64,000 nt of DNA, from positions 54,483 through 118,482 of the forward strand of contig PBNJ01000008.1 in the NCBI GenBank assembly GCA_002723075.1. Reading direction: 5' to 3'. The translations under genes and the position numbers were made by a program. Numbering within the stretch: the first letter of the stretch is position 1; every line of letters starts with the position of its first letter. Below, piece by piece: positions 48,281 to 57,330 of this stretch. This stretch comes from Flavobacteriaceae bacterium (GTDB lineage Bacteria > Bacteroidota > Bacteroidia > Flavobacteriales > Flavobacteriaceae). Below the pieces are notes generated by a model. That model saw only the letters and a list, made by a program, of their open reading frames with translations, was not told the DNA's origin and ran no database searches.

Positions 48281-48907
48281 TTAGTTTAGTACTTTTAAAA
48301 TTATTGACTTTATTTCAGCCAATATCATGGCAGTCGCACCCCATACGGTATTATCAGACAAGATGTAAATGGGTGTTTTATTTCCATTGTTTTCTAGCTG
48401 ATCTGTAAAGCTGTTTTTGATATTGATAAGTTCAACAAGAGAAACAGAAATCACTTCTTTTACCTCATTTGGGTCGAGATTCAATTTGATTTTACTCGTT
48501 GAGTACGCCAAAAAACAATCGACCCAAAAATGGCTTGGAGGGATGTACAAAGGGGTGATTTTACGAATTTGGGTAATTTGTTGCGGAGAAATCCCAAGTT
48601 CCTCCCAGAGTTCTCGTTTCGCAGCATCCCATGGTGTTTGGTCAGAGGGATCGATTTGACCACCTGGAAAACCAACTTGATTGGAGTGAACACCTGGATA
48701 TGAAGACCTTCTTATCAAATAAAAACTAGTTTCACCCTGTATCCCCTTGTAAAAAAGACAAATAACAGCCGCATTTTTGGGGTTTATGATCGACTTTTCA
48801 AGCAATTGCTTTCGCATCGCTGGTGCCATGGTGAGTTGTTCCGACAAGCCCGGTAAAGGTAATTCTTGTATTTTTGGAACAAATTCTAAAAAAGAATGAA
48901 ACTGCAT
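48281..48907 (-). CDS. NUDIX hydrolase (CoA pyrophosphatase-like)
   Basis: GFPGGQIDPSDQTPWDAAKRELWEELGI Nudix box. Confidence 0.92.
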   Translation of the reverse strand: MQFHSFLEFVPKIQELPLPGLSEQLTMAPAMRKQLLEKSIINPKNAAVICLFYKGIQGETSFYLIRRSSYPGVHSNQVGFPGGQIDPSDQTPWDAAKRELWEELGISPQQITQIRKITPLYIPPSHFWVDCFLAYSTSKIKLNLDPNEVKEVISVSLVELINIKNSFTDQLENNGNKTPIYILSDNTVWGATAMILAEIKSIILKVLN

Positions 48908-49594
48908 AATAATATCATTGTTTTATGTTTAGGCTTGACTTTTTTTAGTTGTGTTTCCAAGCCAACCCCTAAGCTGACCCCAGCCACCCCAACAATCGAG
49001 CATAAAAATACCAATATCGCCCAAGTGAAGCCCAAAAAAGAAGATTTTGTTTTAACGGATAACAATGTCATTCCGTTTTTCTTCGAATATGCAAAGCAGA
49101 ATCCTCAAAAACGAGTGCAAGTTGAAACGGATTATGGAAACTTTGTTATCGAACTCAACGAGAAAACGCCCTATCACCGAGCGAATTTTATTTATCTAGC
49201 AAAAGCAAACTACTTTGATGGGACTTTTTTTCATCGTGTGGTTCCTAATTTTATCATTCAAGGTGGAAATTCAGATCAAGCGAGCACTTCAAAGAAAAGA
49301 CGACGAATTGGCAAATACCTACTCCCACCAGACACCCGAAACGGACTGAGACATCACAGAGGTGCAGTTTCAATGCCGAGTAGTGAAATTGAAAACCCTC
49401 ATCGCCTCGCCTCCCCCTACGAGTTTTTTATTGTACAGCAATCGCCTGGTGCCTATCATTTAGATGGAAAGTATACGGTATTTGGATATGTTGATGAAGG
49501 GATGGAGGTCGTCGATAAAATCAATCGTGTTCCGATTGATAAACGAGAATGGCCGATTGACAATGTCCGTATGAAAGTGCGTGTGCTTGATTGA
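48896..49594 (+). CDS. Cyclophilin-type peptidylprolyl isomerase, lipoprotein
   Basis: Lipobox FFSC; ANYFDGTFFHRVVPNFIIQGG, YEFFIVQQSPGAYHLDGKYTVFGYV. Confidence 0.9.
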   Translation: MKLHNNIIVLCLGLTFFSCVSKPTPKLTPATPTIEHKNTNIAQVKPKKEDFVLTDNNVIPFFFEYAKQNPQKRVQVETDYGNFVIELNEKTPYHRANFIYLAKANYFDGTFFHRVVPNFIIQGGNSDQASTSKKRRRIGKYLLPPDTRNGLRHHRGAVSMPSSEIENPHRLASPYEFFIVQQSPGAYHLDGKYTVFGYVDEGMEVVDKINRVPIDKREWPIDNVRMKVRVLD

Positions 49595-49643
49595 GTGCAA
49601 AGCAGAAATCAAATGAAATAAAAGCCAGGTGTCACAAAAATTA

Positions 49644-50105
49644 TTACGACTTGCTTTTGACAGACCAATGAAATTGAAAGCGACTGACTTCATCCCCATT
49701 CTCGTCGAGTCCTATGCTCGTAAACCAATGGCGTTGACCATCACCTGACGAAATGGCTTTATCGATTAATTCCTTTGCATCTTTCACTTGATCACAAGAA
49801 AAACGAATTTTCCCCTTCGCTTTTTTAGAAAAGCTGGCCTTGGTTTCAACAAGCAACATAGAGATTGAACTTTTTCGGGTTTCAATTTCACGCATGAGTA
49901 ATACCCCACTTGTCAACTCCGCAGCCATTCCCTGTACAGCCCAAAACATCGATCGAAACGGATTTTGATTGATCCATTTGAGTTTGACAGATGCTTCGAC
50001 TCCGCCGGCATTGATATTGGTAATTCGAATTCCACTGAAAAAAACAAGTGGTAGTTTTAAAAGGGTAAAGTATCGAATTGATCGCTTTGTAATTTTCATA
50101 TTCAA
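49644..50105 (-). CDS. DUF4442 / hotdog-fold thioesterase-like protein
   Basis: GGVEASVKLKWINQNPFRSMFWAVQGMAAELTSGVLLM. Confidence 0.75.
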   Translation of the reverse strand: MNMKITKRSIRYFTLLKLPLVFFSGIRITNINAGGVEASVKLKWINQNPFRSMFWAVQGMAAELTSGVLLMREIETRKSSISMLLVETKASFSKKAKGKIRFSCDQVKDAKELIDKAISSGDGQRHWFTSIGLDENGDEVSRFQFHWSVKSKS

Positions 50106-50171
50106 AGATAAAAAGATAATTTTTAAGTACTTTGTTATACATATTACCTTTTAATGCCTTAGCTTTGCACA

Positions 50172-50504
50172 ATGCAGTTAGAAAACACAAAAGCGCAATT
50201 GCGAAAAGGAGTTTTGGAACTCTGCATCCTTTCCATATTAGCCAAAGAGAGAAAGTATGCCTCAGAAATCTTATCCCATTTAAAACATGCGAAGTTAATC
50301 GTTGTAGAAGGCACTCTATATCCCCTTTTAACTCGTTTACGTTCGGCAAACTTTTTAACTTACGAATGGGAGGAGTCAAAGACTGGACCGCCGAGAAAGT
50401 ATTATTCCCTTACAGAAGATGGCAAGCACTTTTTATCTGAACTCGCTGGCAGTTGGAATGAACTCCAAATCGCTGTAGAACAAATCACAAATCCCAAAAA
50501 ATAA
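50172..50504 (+). CDS. PadR family transcriptional regulator
   Basis: LRKGVLELCILSILAKERKYASEILSHLKHAKLIVVEGTLYPLLTRLRSANFLTYEWEESKTGPPRKYYSLTEDGK. Confidence 0.95.
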   Translation: MQLENTKAQLRKGVLELCILSILAKERKYASEILSHLKHAKLIVVEGTLYPLLTRLRSANFLTYEWEESKTGPPRKYYSLTEDGKHFLSELAGSWNELQIAVEQITNPKK

Positions 50505-50508
50505 TCTC

Positions 50509-51552
50509 ATGAATACAACTGTTAATGTCAATCTTGCTGGTCAGCATTTCTATTTTGACCAAGCCGCCAAAGTCAAACTTGAAGTTTATTTTGAAGATAT
50601 CAAATCCTATTTTACCGATGAGTCCTTTTTACAGGAGTTGATGACCGATGTTGAAGCTCGGATTGCTGAATTGCTCAATGATATCATTGTCGATCCCCAA
50701 CAAGTCGTCACCATACATCACATCGAAAAAGTGATGGAAGTCATGGGCGAAGCCAACAGCTTTAAAATCGACGACGACAAAGCCCAAAACAAAACCGAAA
50801 TCAAAGCTGTGCGAAAACTCTTTCGTGATCCAGATGATCGTTTTCTTGGTGGTGTTGCCTCTGGGGTGTCACACTACTTCAGTTTGCAGGTAAAGTGGGT
50901 TCGTTTGATCTGGTTATTGCTTGGTCTCTTTTCATGGGGCGGGTTTTCTATCCTGTATATCGCATTGTGGGTTTTTGTGCCTTTAGCCAAAACAACATCG
51001 GAGAAGTTCATGATGAAAGGACAGGCGATCAACTTATCAAATTTGGAAAAAAAAATTAAAGAAGAGTTTGATGAGGTTGCCGATCAAATCAAAAACGCCG
51101 ATTATCAAAAAGCCAAACGTAAAATCAAATCAAAGACAGCACGGTTTTTTAATGCAGTAGCAGAAATTCTGGTCTTTATCTTCCACTTGCTACTCAAGCT
51201 TCTTGGAATTGTCATGGTCATTGCTGCCTGGATTAGCCTCTTTATCATCTTTACGTTGATGTTTAGCATCGGTCTGCATGAAGTCTTTGATATTGCTTTG
51301 GGCACACCCTATTGGCCACCTATTGACATCGGTCATACGGGTGTGTCGATATGGCAAACGGCTTTTGTTGGTTTGGTTTTGGCTGCAGTTCCAATTATAT
51401 ATGTATTTCTCATTGGACGATTTTTTATCACAAAAAACTCAATTGGAGGGACAGCAACCCATCTTATCTTACTAAGTGTTTGGTTGTTTGCAGTCTTGTT
51501 GAGTATTTTTCTAGGATTTCGATTTGCCGATGGAACGGTCAACTTTCTATAG
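50509..51552 (+). CDS. PspC domain-containing membrane protein
   Basis: KLFRDPDDRFLGGVASGVSHYFSLQVKWVRLIWLLLGLFSWGGFSILYIALWVFVP. Confidence 0.92.
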   Translation: MNTTVNVNLAGQHFYFDQAAKVKLEVYFEDIKSYFTDESFLQELMTDVEARIAELLNDIIVDPQQVVTIHHIEKVMEVMGEANSFKIDDDKAQNKTEIKAVRKLFRDPDDRFLGGVASGVSHYFSLQVKWVRLIWLLLGLFSWGGFSILYIALWVFVPLAKTTSEKFMMKGQAINLSNLEKKIKEEFDEVADQIKNADYQKAKRKIKSKTARFFNAVAEILVFIFHLLLKLLGIVMVIAAWISLFIIFTLMFSIGLHEVFDIALGTPYWPPIDIGHTGVSIWQTAFVGLVLAAVPIIYVFLIGRFFITKNSIGGTATHLILLSVWLFAVLLSIFLGFRFADGTVNFL

Positions 51553-52489
51553 TCGCCAAGTAGCGTTCGGCATCTAAGGCAGCCATACATCCTGTTCCAG
51601 CGGCCGTAACTGCCTGTCGATACTCCTTGTCTTGCACATCTCCAGAAGCGAAAACACCTGGACGATTTGTCTTTGTCGATTTCCCCTCTGTAATGAGGTA
51701 TCCCGCATCATCCATGTCAAGTTGATCCTTGAAAATATCGGTATTTGGTTTGTGTCCAATCGCAATAAAGAGGCCCGTAATTGGAATTTCTTCTTTTTCA
51801 CCTGTTTGGTTATTGACAATTCGAAGGCCCTCAACGACTTGATCGCCAAGAACCTCGTCAATTTCACTGTTGTAGCGCAAATCAATGTTCTCTTTAGCAG
51901 TAACACGGTGCTGCATGGCTTTGGAGGCACGCATGTGGTCTTTTCGAACCAACATGGTGACCTTTTTACAAATATTTGCCAAATAGGTAGCCTCTTCAGC
52001 AGCGGTATCTCCCCCACCGACAATTGCCACCTCTTGTCCTTTATAGAAAAATCCATCACAAACCGCACAAGCAGAAACACCGCCCCCACGAAGTCGTTGC
52101 TCACTGGGCAGCCCGAGGTATTTGGCCGATGCTCCTGTAGCGATTATAATCGTTTTTGTTTCCAATATCTTGCCGTTGTCGATAGTGACTTTATGAGTGC
52201 CACCAACTTTATTGGACAATTCCACAGCAGTGGCCATTCCAATATGGACTTCCGTTCCAAAACGCTCTGCTTGTTTTTGCAGATCGACCATCATGGCGGG
52301 ACCATCAACACCCTCGGGATACCCTGGAAAATTATCAACTTCTGTTGTTGTGGTAAGCTGTCCACCGGGTTCCATTCCTGTGTAAAGAACAGGTTGCAAA
52401 TCAGCTCGTGCAGCGTAAATCGCTGCTGTATATCCAGCTGGTCCTGACCCGATGATTAGGGTTTTTAGGGGTGTGCCTTCTTGACTCAT
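51539..52489 (-). CDS. trxB: Thioredoxin-disulfide reductase
   Basis: IIGSGPAGYTAAIYAARADLQPVLYTGMEPGGQLTTTTEVDNFPG, CAVCDGFFYKGQEVAIVGGGDTAAEEA. Confidence 0.95.
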   Translation of the reverse strand: MSQEGTPLKTLIIGSGPAGYTAAIYAARADLQPVLYTGMEPGGQLTTTTEVDNFPGYPEGVDGPAMMVDLQKQAERFGTEVHIGMATAVELSNKVGGTHKVTIDNGKILETKTIIIATGASAKYLGLPSEQRLRGGGVSACAVCDGFFYKGQEVAIVGGGDTAAEEATYLANICKKVTMLVRKDHMRASKAMQHRVTAKENIDLRYNSEIDEVLGDQVVEGLRIVNNQTGEKEEIPITGLFIAIGHKPNTDIFKDQLDMDDAGYLITEGKSTKTNRPGVFASGDVQDKEYRQAVTAAGTGCMAALDAERYLATIES

Positions 52490-52690
52490 TTGTATGGATT
52501 ATTTTTTTCAAAATTATGGTAAAGAAAAACAGTGCACTAAAAAATATTTAAAAAGTTATAAGCAATTTTTTACGAACGTTAAATCATCTTTTGTCGTTAT
52601 TCCTTTTGAAATTATTATTAATACTATTTCATATTTATATATTTTTAGCCCAGCCAAATAACAACTTTAAAATAAATCACAAACTCCAAT

Positions 52691-53626
52691 ATGCGTAATG
52701 GAATTGTTTATTATCCTAAATCTAGTAACAGAGGTGATGACATACAATCTTATGCAGCGATACTTTTAATTGAGGATGCTGTGTTTTGTGATCGAGAACA
52801 ACTCAACCTCATTAGAACACCTACAAAACTTCTTTGCAATGGATGGTTTATGGAAAAAGGGGCGAATTGGCCTCCAAATCGCAAAGTGAATCCACTCTTT
52901 CTTTCTTTTCACATTTCAACCAAAGCCAAAAGGAAATTGACAAGTCCTGCCTCGATTGCTTATTTTAAGCAGCATCAACCGATTGGTTGTCGGGACACCC
53001 ATACGCTAAACCTCTTACAAAAACATAATATTAGATCTTTTTTATCTGGATGCTTGACGCTAACTTTACCTAGATACACAGGAAAACGAGGAGATGATAT
53101 TTTATTTGTTGATGTCATGCGAACAAATTATACATCATCATATCGAAATGCAATAGTGAGTCGAATAATTCCAAAGAGATATAAAGACAAAATTGAATTT
53201 ATCACTCATTTTTCTAAAGAAATGAAATCTCAAACTTCACATAAACGAATGAATGAAGCGAAACTTTTATTGGATCGCTACAAAAAGGCAAAGGTGGTAT
53301 TTACTTCACTTATTCACTGCGCATTACCTTGTGTTGCCATGGGCACCCCAGTTGTGTTTGTCGATGCTGGTTTTAACAATAATAAAGCCAAGAGAGATCG
53401 TTTTGGCGGGGTTACTGATTTATTCACCACTCATCTTCATATTGATTTGCCTTTCGGGAAACGAACTTTCCTAAATAAATTGGCACGTATTAGTGGTTTT
53501 TATCGTTTGTTTTTGCATAAGATAAAACCAATAGATGAATCCTTATTTTATCTAACTGAAACAAAATCTAAACATATCAAAATGGCAAAAAATCTCAAGG
53601 AATGTGTTCGTAATTTCTTTTCATAA
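52691..53626 (+). CDS. Polysaccharide pyruvyl transferase family protein
   Basis: NRGDDIQSYAAILLIEDAVFCDREQLNL, GCRDTHTLNLLQKHNIRSFLSGCLTLTLP, VFTSLIHCALPCVAMGTPVVFVDAG. Confidence 0.85.
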   Translation: MRNGIVYYPKSSNRGDDIQSYAAILLIEDAVFCDREQLNLIRTPTKLLCNGWFMEKGANWPPNRKVNPLFLSFHISTKAKRKLTSPASIAYFKQHQPIGCRDTHTLNLLQKHNIRSFLSGCLTLTLPRYTGKRGDDILFVDVMRTNYTSSYRNAIVSRIIPKRYKDKIEFITHFSKEMKSQTSHKRMNEAKLLLDRYKKAKVVFTSLIHCALPCVAMGTPVVFVDAGFNNNKAKRDRFGGVTDLFTTHLHIDLPFGKRTFLNKLARISGFYRLFLHKIKPIDESLFYLTETKSKHIKMAKNLKECVRNFFS

Positions 53627-53635
53627 TCCCGTCTC

Positions 53636-54556
53636 ATGCTTTCAATTGTCATATGTACCTTCAATCGAAATGATATCCTAAAAATTTGTTTGGAAACGAT
53701 TGTAAAATATTTTCCAACAAACTTTACAGTTGAGATGATTATCGTCAATAATAACTCTACAGACTCGACTGCACAAACATTAACTGATTTCGCAAAAACA
53801 TATTCTTGGTGTAAAGTTGTCAACGAACCTAAACAAGGATTGAGCCATGCAAGAAATGCTGGATTTCAATCGGCTAGCCATTCGTGGATTTTATACTTGG
53901 ATGACGATGCTAAAATTGATCAGAATTTGTTTAACCGTGTACACGAAAATATGAAATTGCAGACCTATCAGTGTATAGGTGGGATGTATTTACCTTGGTA
54001 TATGGATGAAAAACCAAAATGGTTTAGGGATAAATGGGCAAGTAATCAATTGGCTTATGACAAGCTACATTTGTTGCATATGAATCAGTTTGCAAGTGGT
54101 GGTATTTTTCTTATTCATAAAAATTTACTTAAAAAACACAAAGGGTTTAGCACAACTTACGGGATGCGTGGTAAACATTTGGGATATGGTGAGGAAACGG
54201 ATTTACAGTGTCGTATTCGAAAATCTGGTCAAAAAGTCGCTTATGACCCAGAAATGATCATTTACCATCTTGTTCCTCCACACAAAATGACAGTCTCTTG
54301 GCAGTTAAAATCTTCCTTTAAAATGGGTCAAACATTTTTAGCATCGATTGGGTACCCGAACAATGTTATAAGCGGTTTTCTTGCACTGTTCATAGGATTT
54401 CTTCAGCTTTTGGTTTTTTGTATGGTTTGTCTCCCGAAATTGTTTAAATCAGAATATTTTATTCAAAATTACACGGTCGATACACTTCAAAAACCTTTAA
54501 AGTGGTTTGGTGCTTTTTGGGCATCAATATCATTTCGCAAGCGACCTTTGTCTTGA
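53636..54556 (+). CDS. Glycosyltransferase family 2
   Basis: LSIVICTFNRNDILKICLETIVKYF, IIVNNNSTDSTAQTL, LSHARNAGFQSASHSWILYLDDDAKID, GYGEETDLQCRIRKSG. Confidence 0.93.
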   Translation: MLSIVICTFNRNDILKICLETIVKYFPTNFTVEMIIVNNNSTDSTAQTLTDFAKTYSWCKVVNEPKQGLSHARNAGFQSASHSWILYLDDDAKIDQNLFNRVHENMKLQTYQCIGGMYLPWYMDEKPKWFRDKWASNQLAYDKLHLLHMNQFASGGIFLIHKNLLKKHKGFSTTYGMRGKHLGYGEETDLQCRIRKSGQKVAYDPEMIIYHLVPPHKMTVSWQLKSSFKMGQTFLASIGYPNNVISGFLALFIGFLQLLVFCMVCLPKLFKSEYFIQNYTVDTLQKPLKWFGAFWASISFRKRPLS

Positions 54557-54614
54557 TTTTGAATTTGTGCATAATCAAACAGGTCGATTTACAATAAAAC
54601 AATAGTATTTTAGG

Positions 54615-54645
54615 TTTGTTTATGCCACTTTAACTTTTATATTTG
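54615..54645 (+). promoter_or_regulatory. Promoter of the tRNA-Pro pair (TTTG-N19-TATATTTG)
   Basis: TTTG 54615-54618 and TATATTTG 54638-54645, 13 bp before the tRNA 5' end. Confidence 0.75.
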
Positions 54646-54658
54646 CAAACCTATTTTT

Positions 54659-54733
54659 CGGGGTGTAGCGTAGCCCGGTCATCGCGCCTGCTTTGGGAGC
54701 AGGAGGTCGCAGGTTCGAATCCTGCCACCCCGA
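54659..54733 (+). tRNA. tRNA-Pro(UGG)
   Basis: CGGGGTGTAGCGTAGCCCGGTCATCGCGCCTGCTTTGGGAGCAGGAGGTCGCAGGTTCGAATCCTGCCACCCCGA; anticodon TGG. Confidence 0.95.
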
Positions 54734-54748
54734 CAAAATTGATCCTTA

Positions 54749-54822
54749 CGGGATGTGGCGCAGCCTGGTAGCGCACACGCATGGGGTGCGTGGGGTCGCA
54801 GGTTCAAATCCTGTCATCCCGA
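54749..54822 (+). tRNA. tRNA-Pro(GGG)
   Basis: CGGGATGTGGCGCAGCCTGGTAGCGCACACGCATGGGGTGCGTGGGGTCGCAGGTTCAAATCCTGTCATCCCGA; anticodon GGG. Confidence 0.93.
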
Positions 54823-54832
54823 CAAGCAGATG

Positions 54833-54860
54833 CCTAACTTTGATGAAGTTAGGTTTTTTT
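54833..54860 (+). terminator. Rho-independent terminator after the tRNA-Pro pair
   Basis: CCTAACTT-TGATG-AAGTTAGG-TTTTTTT. Confidence 0.85.
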
Positions 54861-54875
54861 GTTTATTTGAAAATT

Positions 54876-55994
54876 ATGATGACCCGATACTTTTCTTATT
54901 TTTTCCTTCTACAAGTCCTTTTCGCTTGTGGTCAACCTGACGTTACCATCTCAACTCCAAACCATAAAAGCTACACCATCGAAGTGATCGTGCCTGATTT
55001 GGAAATCCCTTGGGGAATGGCTTTTCTTCCAGACAACAGTTTATTGATCACGGAAAAAGAGGGGCAGCTCATTCATTTTCAAAATGGTCAAAAAACCATT
55101 ATTCAAAATGTACCCAATACCTACGTTCGTGGACAAGGTGGACTCATGGGGATTGCGATACACCCAAATTATAAAGACAATAACACCATTTATTTTACTC
55201 AATCTACATCGGCGCATTCTGATGAATCTGGTGGAAACACTGCTCTGTACCGTGCAGTTTTAAAAGACAACAGACTGCAAAATGTCTCACTTCTATATAA
55301 GGCAAAACCAAACACCAAAAAAGGCGTTCATTTTGGCTCTAGAATTGTTTTTGACAATGATGGTTATTTGTACTTTACTATCGGGGATCGTGGGAATCGA
55401 GACGTGAATCCCCAAGACCTAACGAAAGACGGCGGAAAAGTATATCGATTAACGGATAATGGCAAAATCCCTACAAACAATCCTTTTGTAGATGTTTCAA
55501 ACGCAAAAACAGCTATTTACTCCTACGGACACAGAAATCCACAAGGGATGGCCAAACACCCCGTAACTGGTGAGATTTGGACTCACGAACACGGACCTAG
55601 AGGCGGAGACGAAATCAATATCATACAAGCCGGCAAAAATTATGGGTGGCCAAAAATCACTTATGGTAAAAACTATACGGGTACTGTGATTACCAAAAAT
55701 AAGGCACTTCCTGGATTGGAACAACCTTTATACTATTGGATTCCCTCTATTGCACCCTCTGGAATGGCTTTTGTTCACAATTCTGCCTATGCGGATTGGG
55801 ATGGGAGCTTGGTTGTTGGATCATTGAAATTTAATTATTTGGAACGCTTGACGTTTGAAAACAACCGTGTTGTTTATCGAGAAAAAATCGCTAATGAAAT
55901 CGGTCGTGTTCGCGATGTAGTTCTTGGACCAAATGGGTTTCTCTACCTAGCGGTTGAAAACAAAGGGATTTGTAAAATTGTACCAAATCCATGA
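54876..55994 (+). CDS. PQQ-dependent sugar dehydrogenase (glucose/sorbosone dehydrogenase family)
   Basis: LEIPWGMAFLPDNSLLITEKEGQL, GQGGLMGIAIHPNY, YSYGHRNPQGMAKHPVTGEIWTHEHGPRGGDEINIIQAGKNYGWPKITYG; start set at 54876, downstream of the tRNA genes. Confidence 0.92.
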   Translation: MMTRYFSYFFLLQVLFACGQPDVTISTPNHKSYTIEVIVPDLEIPWGMAFLPDNSLLITEKEGQLIHFQNGQKTIIQNVPNTYVRGQGGLMGIAIHPNYKDNNTIYFTQSTSAHSDESGGNTALYRAVLKDNRLQNVSLLYKAKPNTKKGVHFGSRIVFDNDGYLYFTIGDRGNRDVNPQDLTKDGGKVYRLTDNGKIPTNNPFVDVSNAKTAIYSYGHRNPQGMAKHPVTGEIWTHEHGPRGGDEINIIQAGKNYGWPKITYGKNYTGTVITKNKALPGLEQPLYYWIPSIAPSGMAFVHNSAYADWDGSLVVGSLKFNYLERLTFENNRVVYREKIANEIGRVRDVVLGPNGFLYLAVENKGICKIVPNP

Positions 55995-56380
55995 GATTTA
56001 TTTTTTTAATTATCCTTCTTTCCACATCGTCTTTGGCACAGCAAAGTTCGGGTGATAGCTACATGCGTGGTCAGATGTTGTATGTAGATTTTTGTGTACG
56101 CTGTCACCTTCCCGATGGAACTGGCGAAACTGGTTTGATTCCCCCCCTTGCAAACGCTGACTTCCTACAAGACATACAAGCAACTGTTCAAAGTATTAAA
56201 TATGGCATACATGGCCCCATCACTGTAAACGGATTGATATATAACAATACCATGGCCCCTATGGGCTTGGAAAATGATGAAATTGCGGATGTCACAAATT
56301 ATATTCTCAATAGCTGGGGAAACTCCGCAGATGTGATTGTAACTGAGGCGTATGTCAGGGAGATAAAAGAAACAAAATGA
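55991..56380 (+). CDS. c-type cytochrome
   Basis: YVDFCVRCHLPDGTGETGLIPPLANADFL (CxxCH), APMGLENDEIADVTNYIL. Confidence 0.92.
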   Translation: MRFIFLIILLSTSSLAQQSSGDSYMRGQMLYVDFCVRCHLPDGTGETGLIPPLANADFLQDIQATVQSIKYGIHGPITVNGLIYNNTMAPMGLENDEIADVTNYILNSWGNSADVIVTEAYVREIKETK

Positions 56381-56988
56381 TGAGGATTATTGGAATCTGT
56401 GGTGGTTCTGGTTCTGGAAAAACAACTTTAGTTGAAGCTGTACGTGCGCATTTGTCCACTGATATCGTGAGTGTGATCTCACAAGATTCCTACTACAAAA
56501 ACCATGACATGCTTACTTTTGAAGAACGTTGTGAGCTCAATTACGATCACCCCAATGCCATCGATTATGATCTATTTGTTTCACATCTGAACCAACTGAA
56601 AGACGGAGAATCTATCCATTCTCCGATCTATTCATACAGCAAGCACTTGCGCTCAGACCAGTTTACAAAAGTTTTTCCAAAACCAGTTGTGCTGGTTGAA
56701 GGGATATTAATTTTCGCCCATGCTTACTTGAGGGAGTTATTTACAACCACCATCTTTATCGATGCGGCAGACGAAACACGCCTACGTAGAAGAATGGCCA
56801 GAGATATTCAAACAAGAGGTCGAAATCTTGAAGAGGTCAAGCATCGTTTTGAGGATACAATTTTACCGATGCACAATACCCATATTCAACCACACAAAGA
56901 AACTTCAGATTATATTTTTGACAATAACAAAGATGATCTTTCTAGGTTGGGTTCTTTTTGTAATTTGGTAGATAAACTAATTCAGTGA
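56377..56988 (+). CDS. udk: Uridine kinase
   Basis: IIGICGGSGSGKTTLVEAV, SQDSYYKN, NYDHPNAIDYDLF, VVLVEGILIFAHAYLRELF. Confidence 0.93.
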   Translation: MMRIIGICGGSGSGKTTLVEAVRAHLSTDIVSVISQDSYYKNHDMLTFEERCELNYDHPNAIDYDLFVSHLNQLKDGESIHSPIYSYSKHLRSDQFTKVFPKPVVLVEGILIFAHAYLRELFTTTIFIDAADETRLRRRMARDIQTRGRNLEEVKHRFEDTILPMHNTHIQPHKETSDYIFDNNKDDLSRLGSFCNLVDKLIQ

Positions 56989-57311
56989 ATCTAAAACAAA
57001 TTCGAAAATCGCGCTGGTTTAAGTTTGGTACAAATATTTATGTGCTCGTCAGTGCCTTTTTTATTATATGGATGTTATTTTTCGACACCAATTCTTTTCG
57101 GGTTTTATGGAGCTTGGAGTCCAAAATAAACGATCTTGAGCGTCAGAAGGAGGAGTTGATACGGCAAATTCAAGATGATCGTAAGTTTATTAAAAAGCTA
57201 TCCGATTCGACTGAACTAGAAAAGTTTGGGCGTGAAAATTACTATCTCAAAAAAGTGGATGAGGATATTTTTATCATCGAATTTAGAGATAGCTTGGATA
57301 CTTCCTCTTAA
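56985..57311 (+). CDS. FtsB/DivIC septum formation initiator family protein
   Basis: TM segment plus coiled coil ESKINDLERQKEELIRQIQDDRKFIKKLSDSTELEKFGRENYYLKK. Confidence 0.88.
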   Translation: MNLKQIRKSRWFKFGTNIYVLVSAFFIIWMLFFDTNSFRVLWSLESKINDLERQKEELIRQIQDDRKFIKKLSDSTELEKFGRENYYLKKVDEDIFIIEFRDSLDTSS

Positions 57312-57330
57312 AATATTGTATTTTTAGCGT

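Noticed and set aside
51632-52447. 271-aa plus-strand ORF opposite trxB
   Set aside because: Antisense of a clear TrxB; translation lacks any known motif.
54693-54875. N-terminal extension of the sugar dehydrogenase ORF (MGAGGRRFESCHPDK...)
   Set aside because: This is translated tRNA-Pro sequence plus terminator, not protein-coding.
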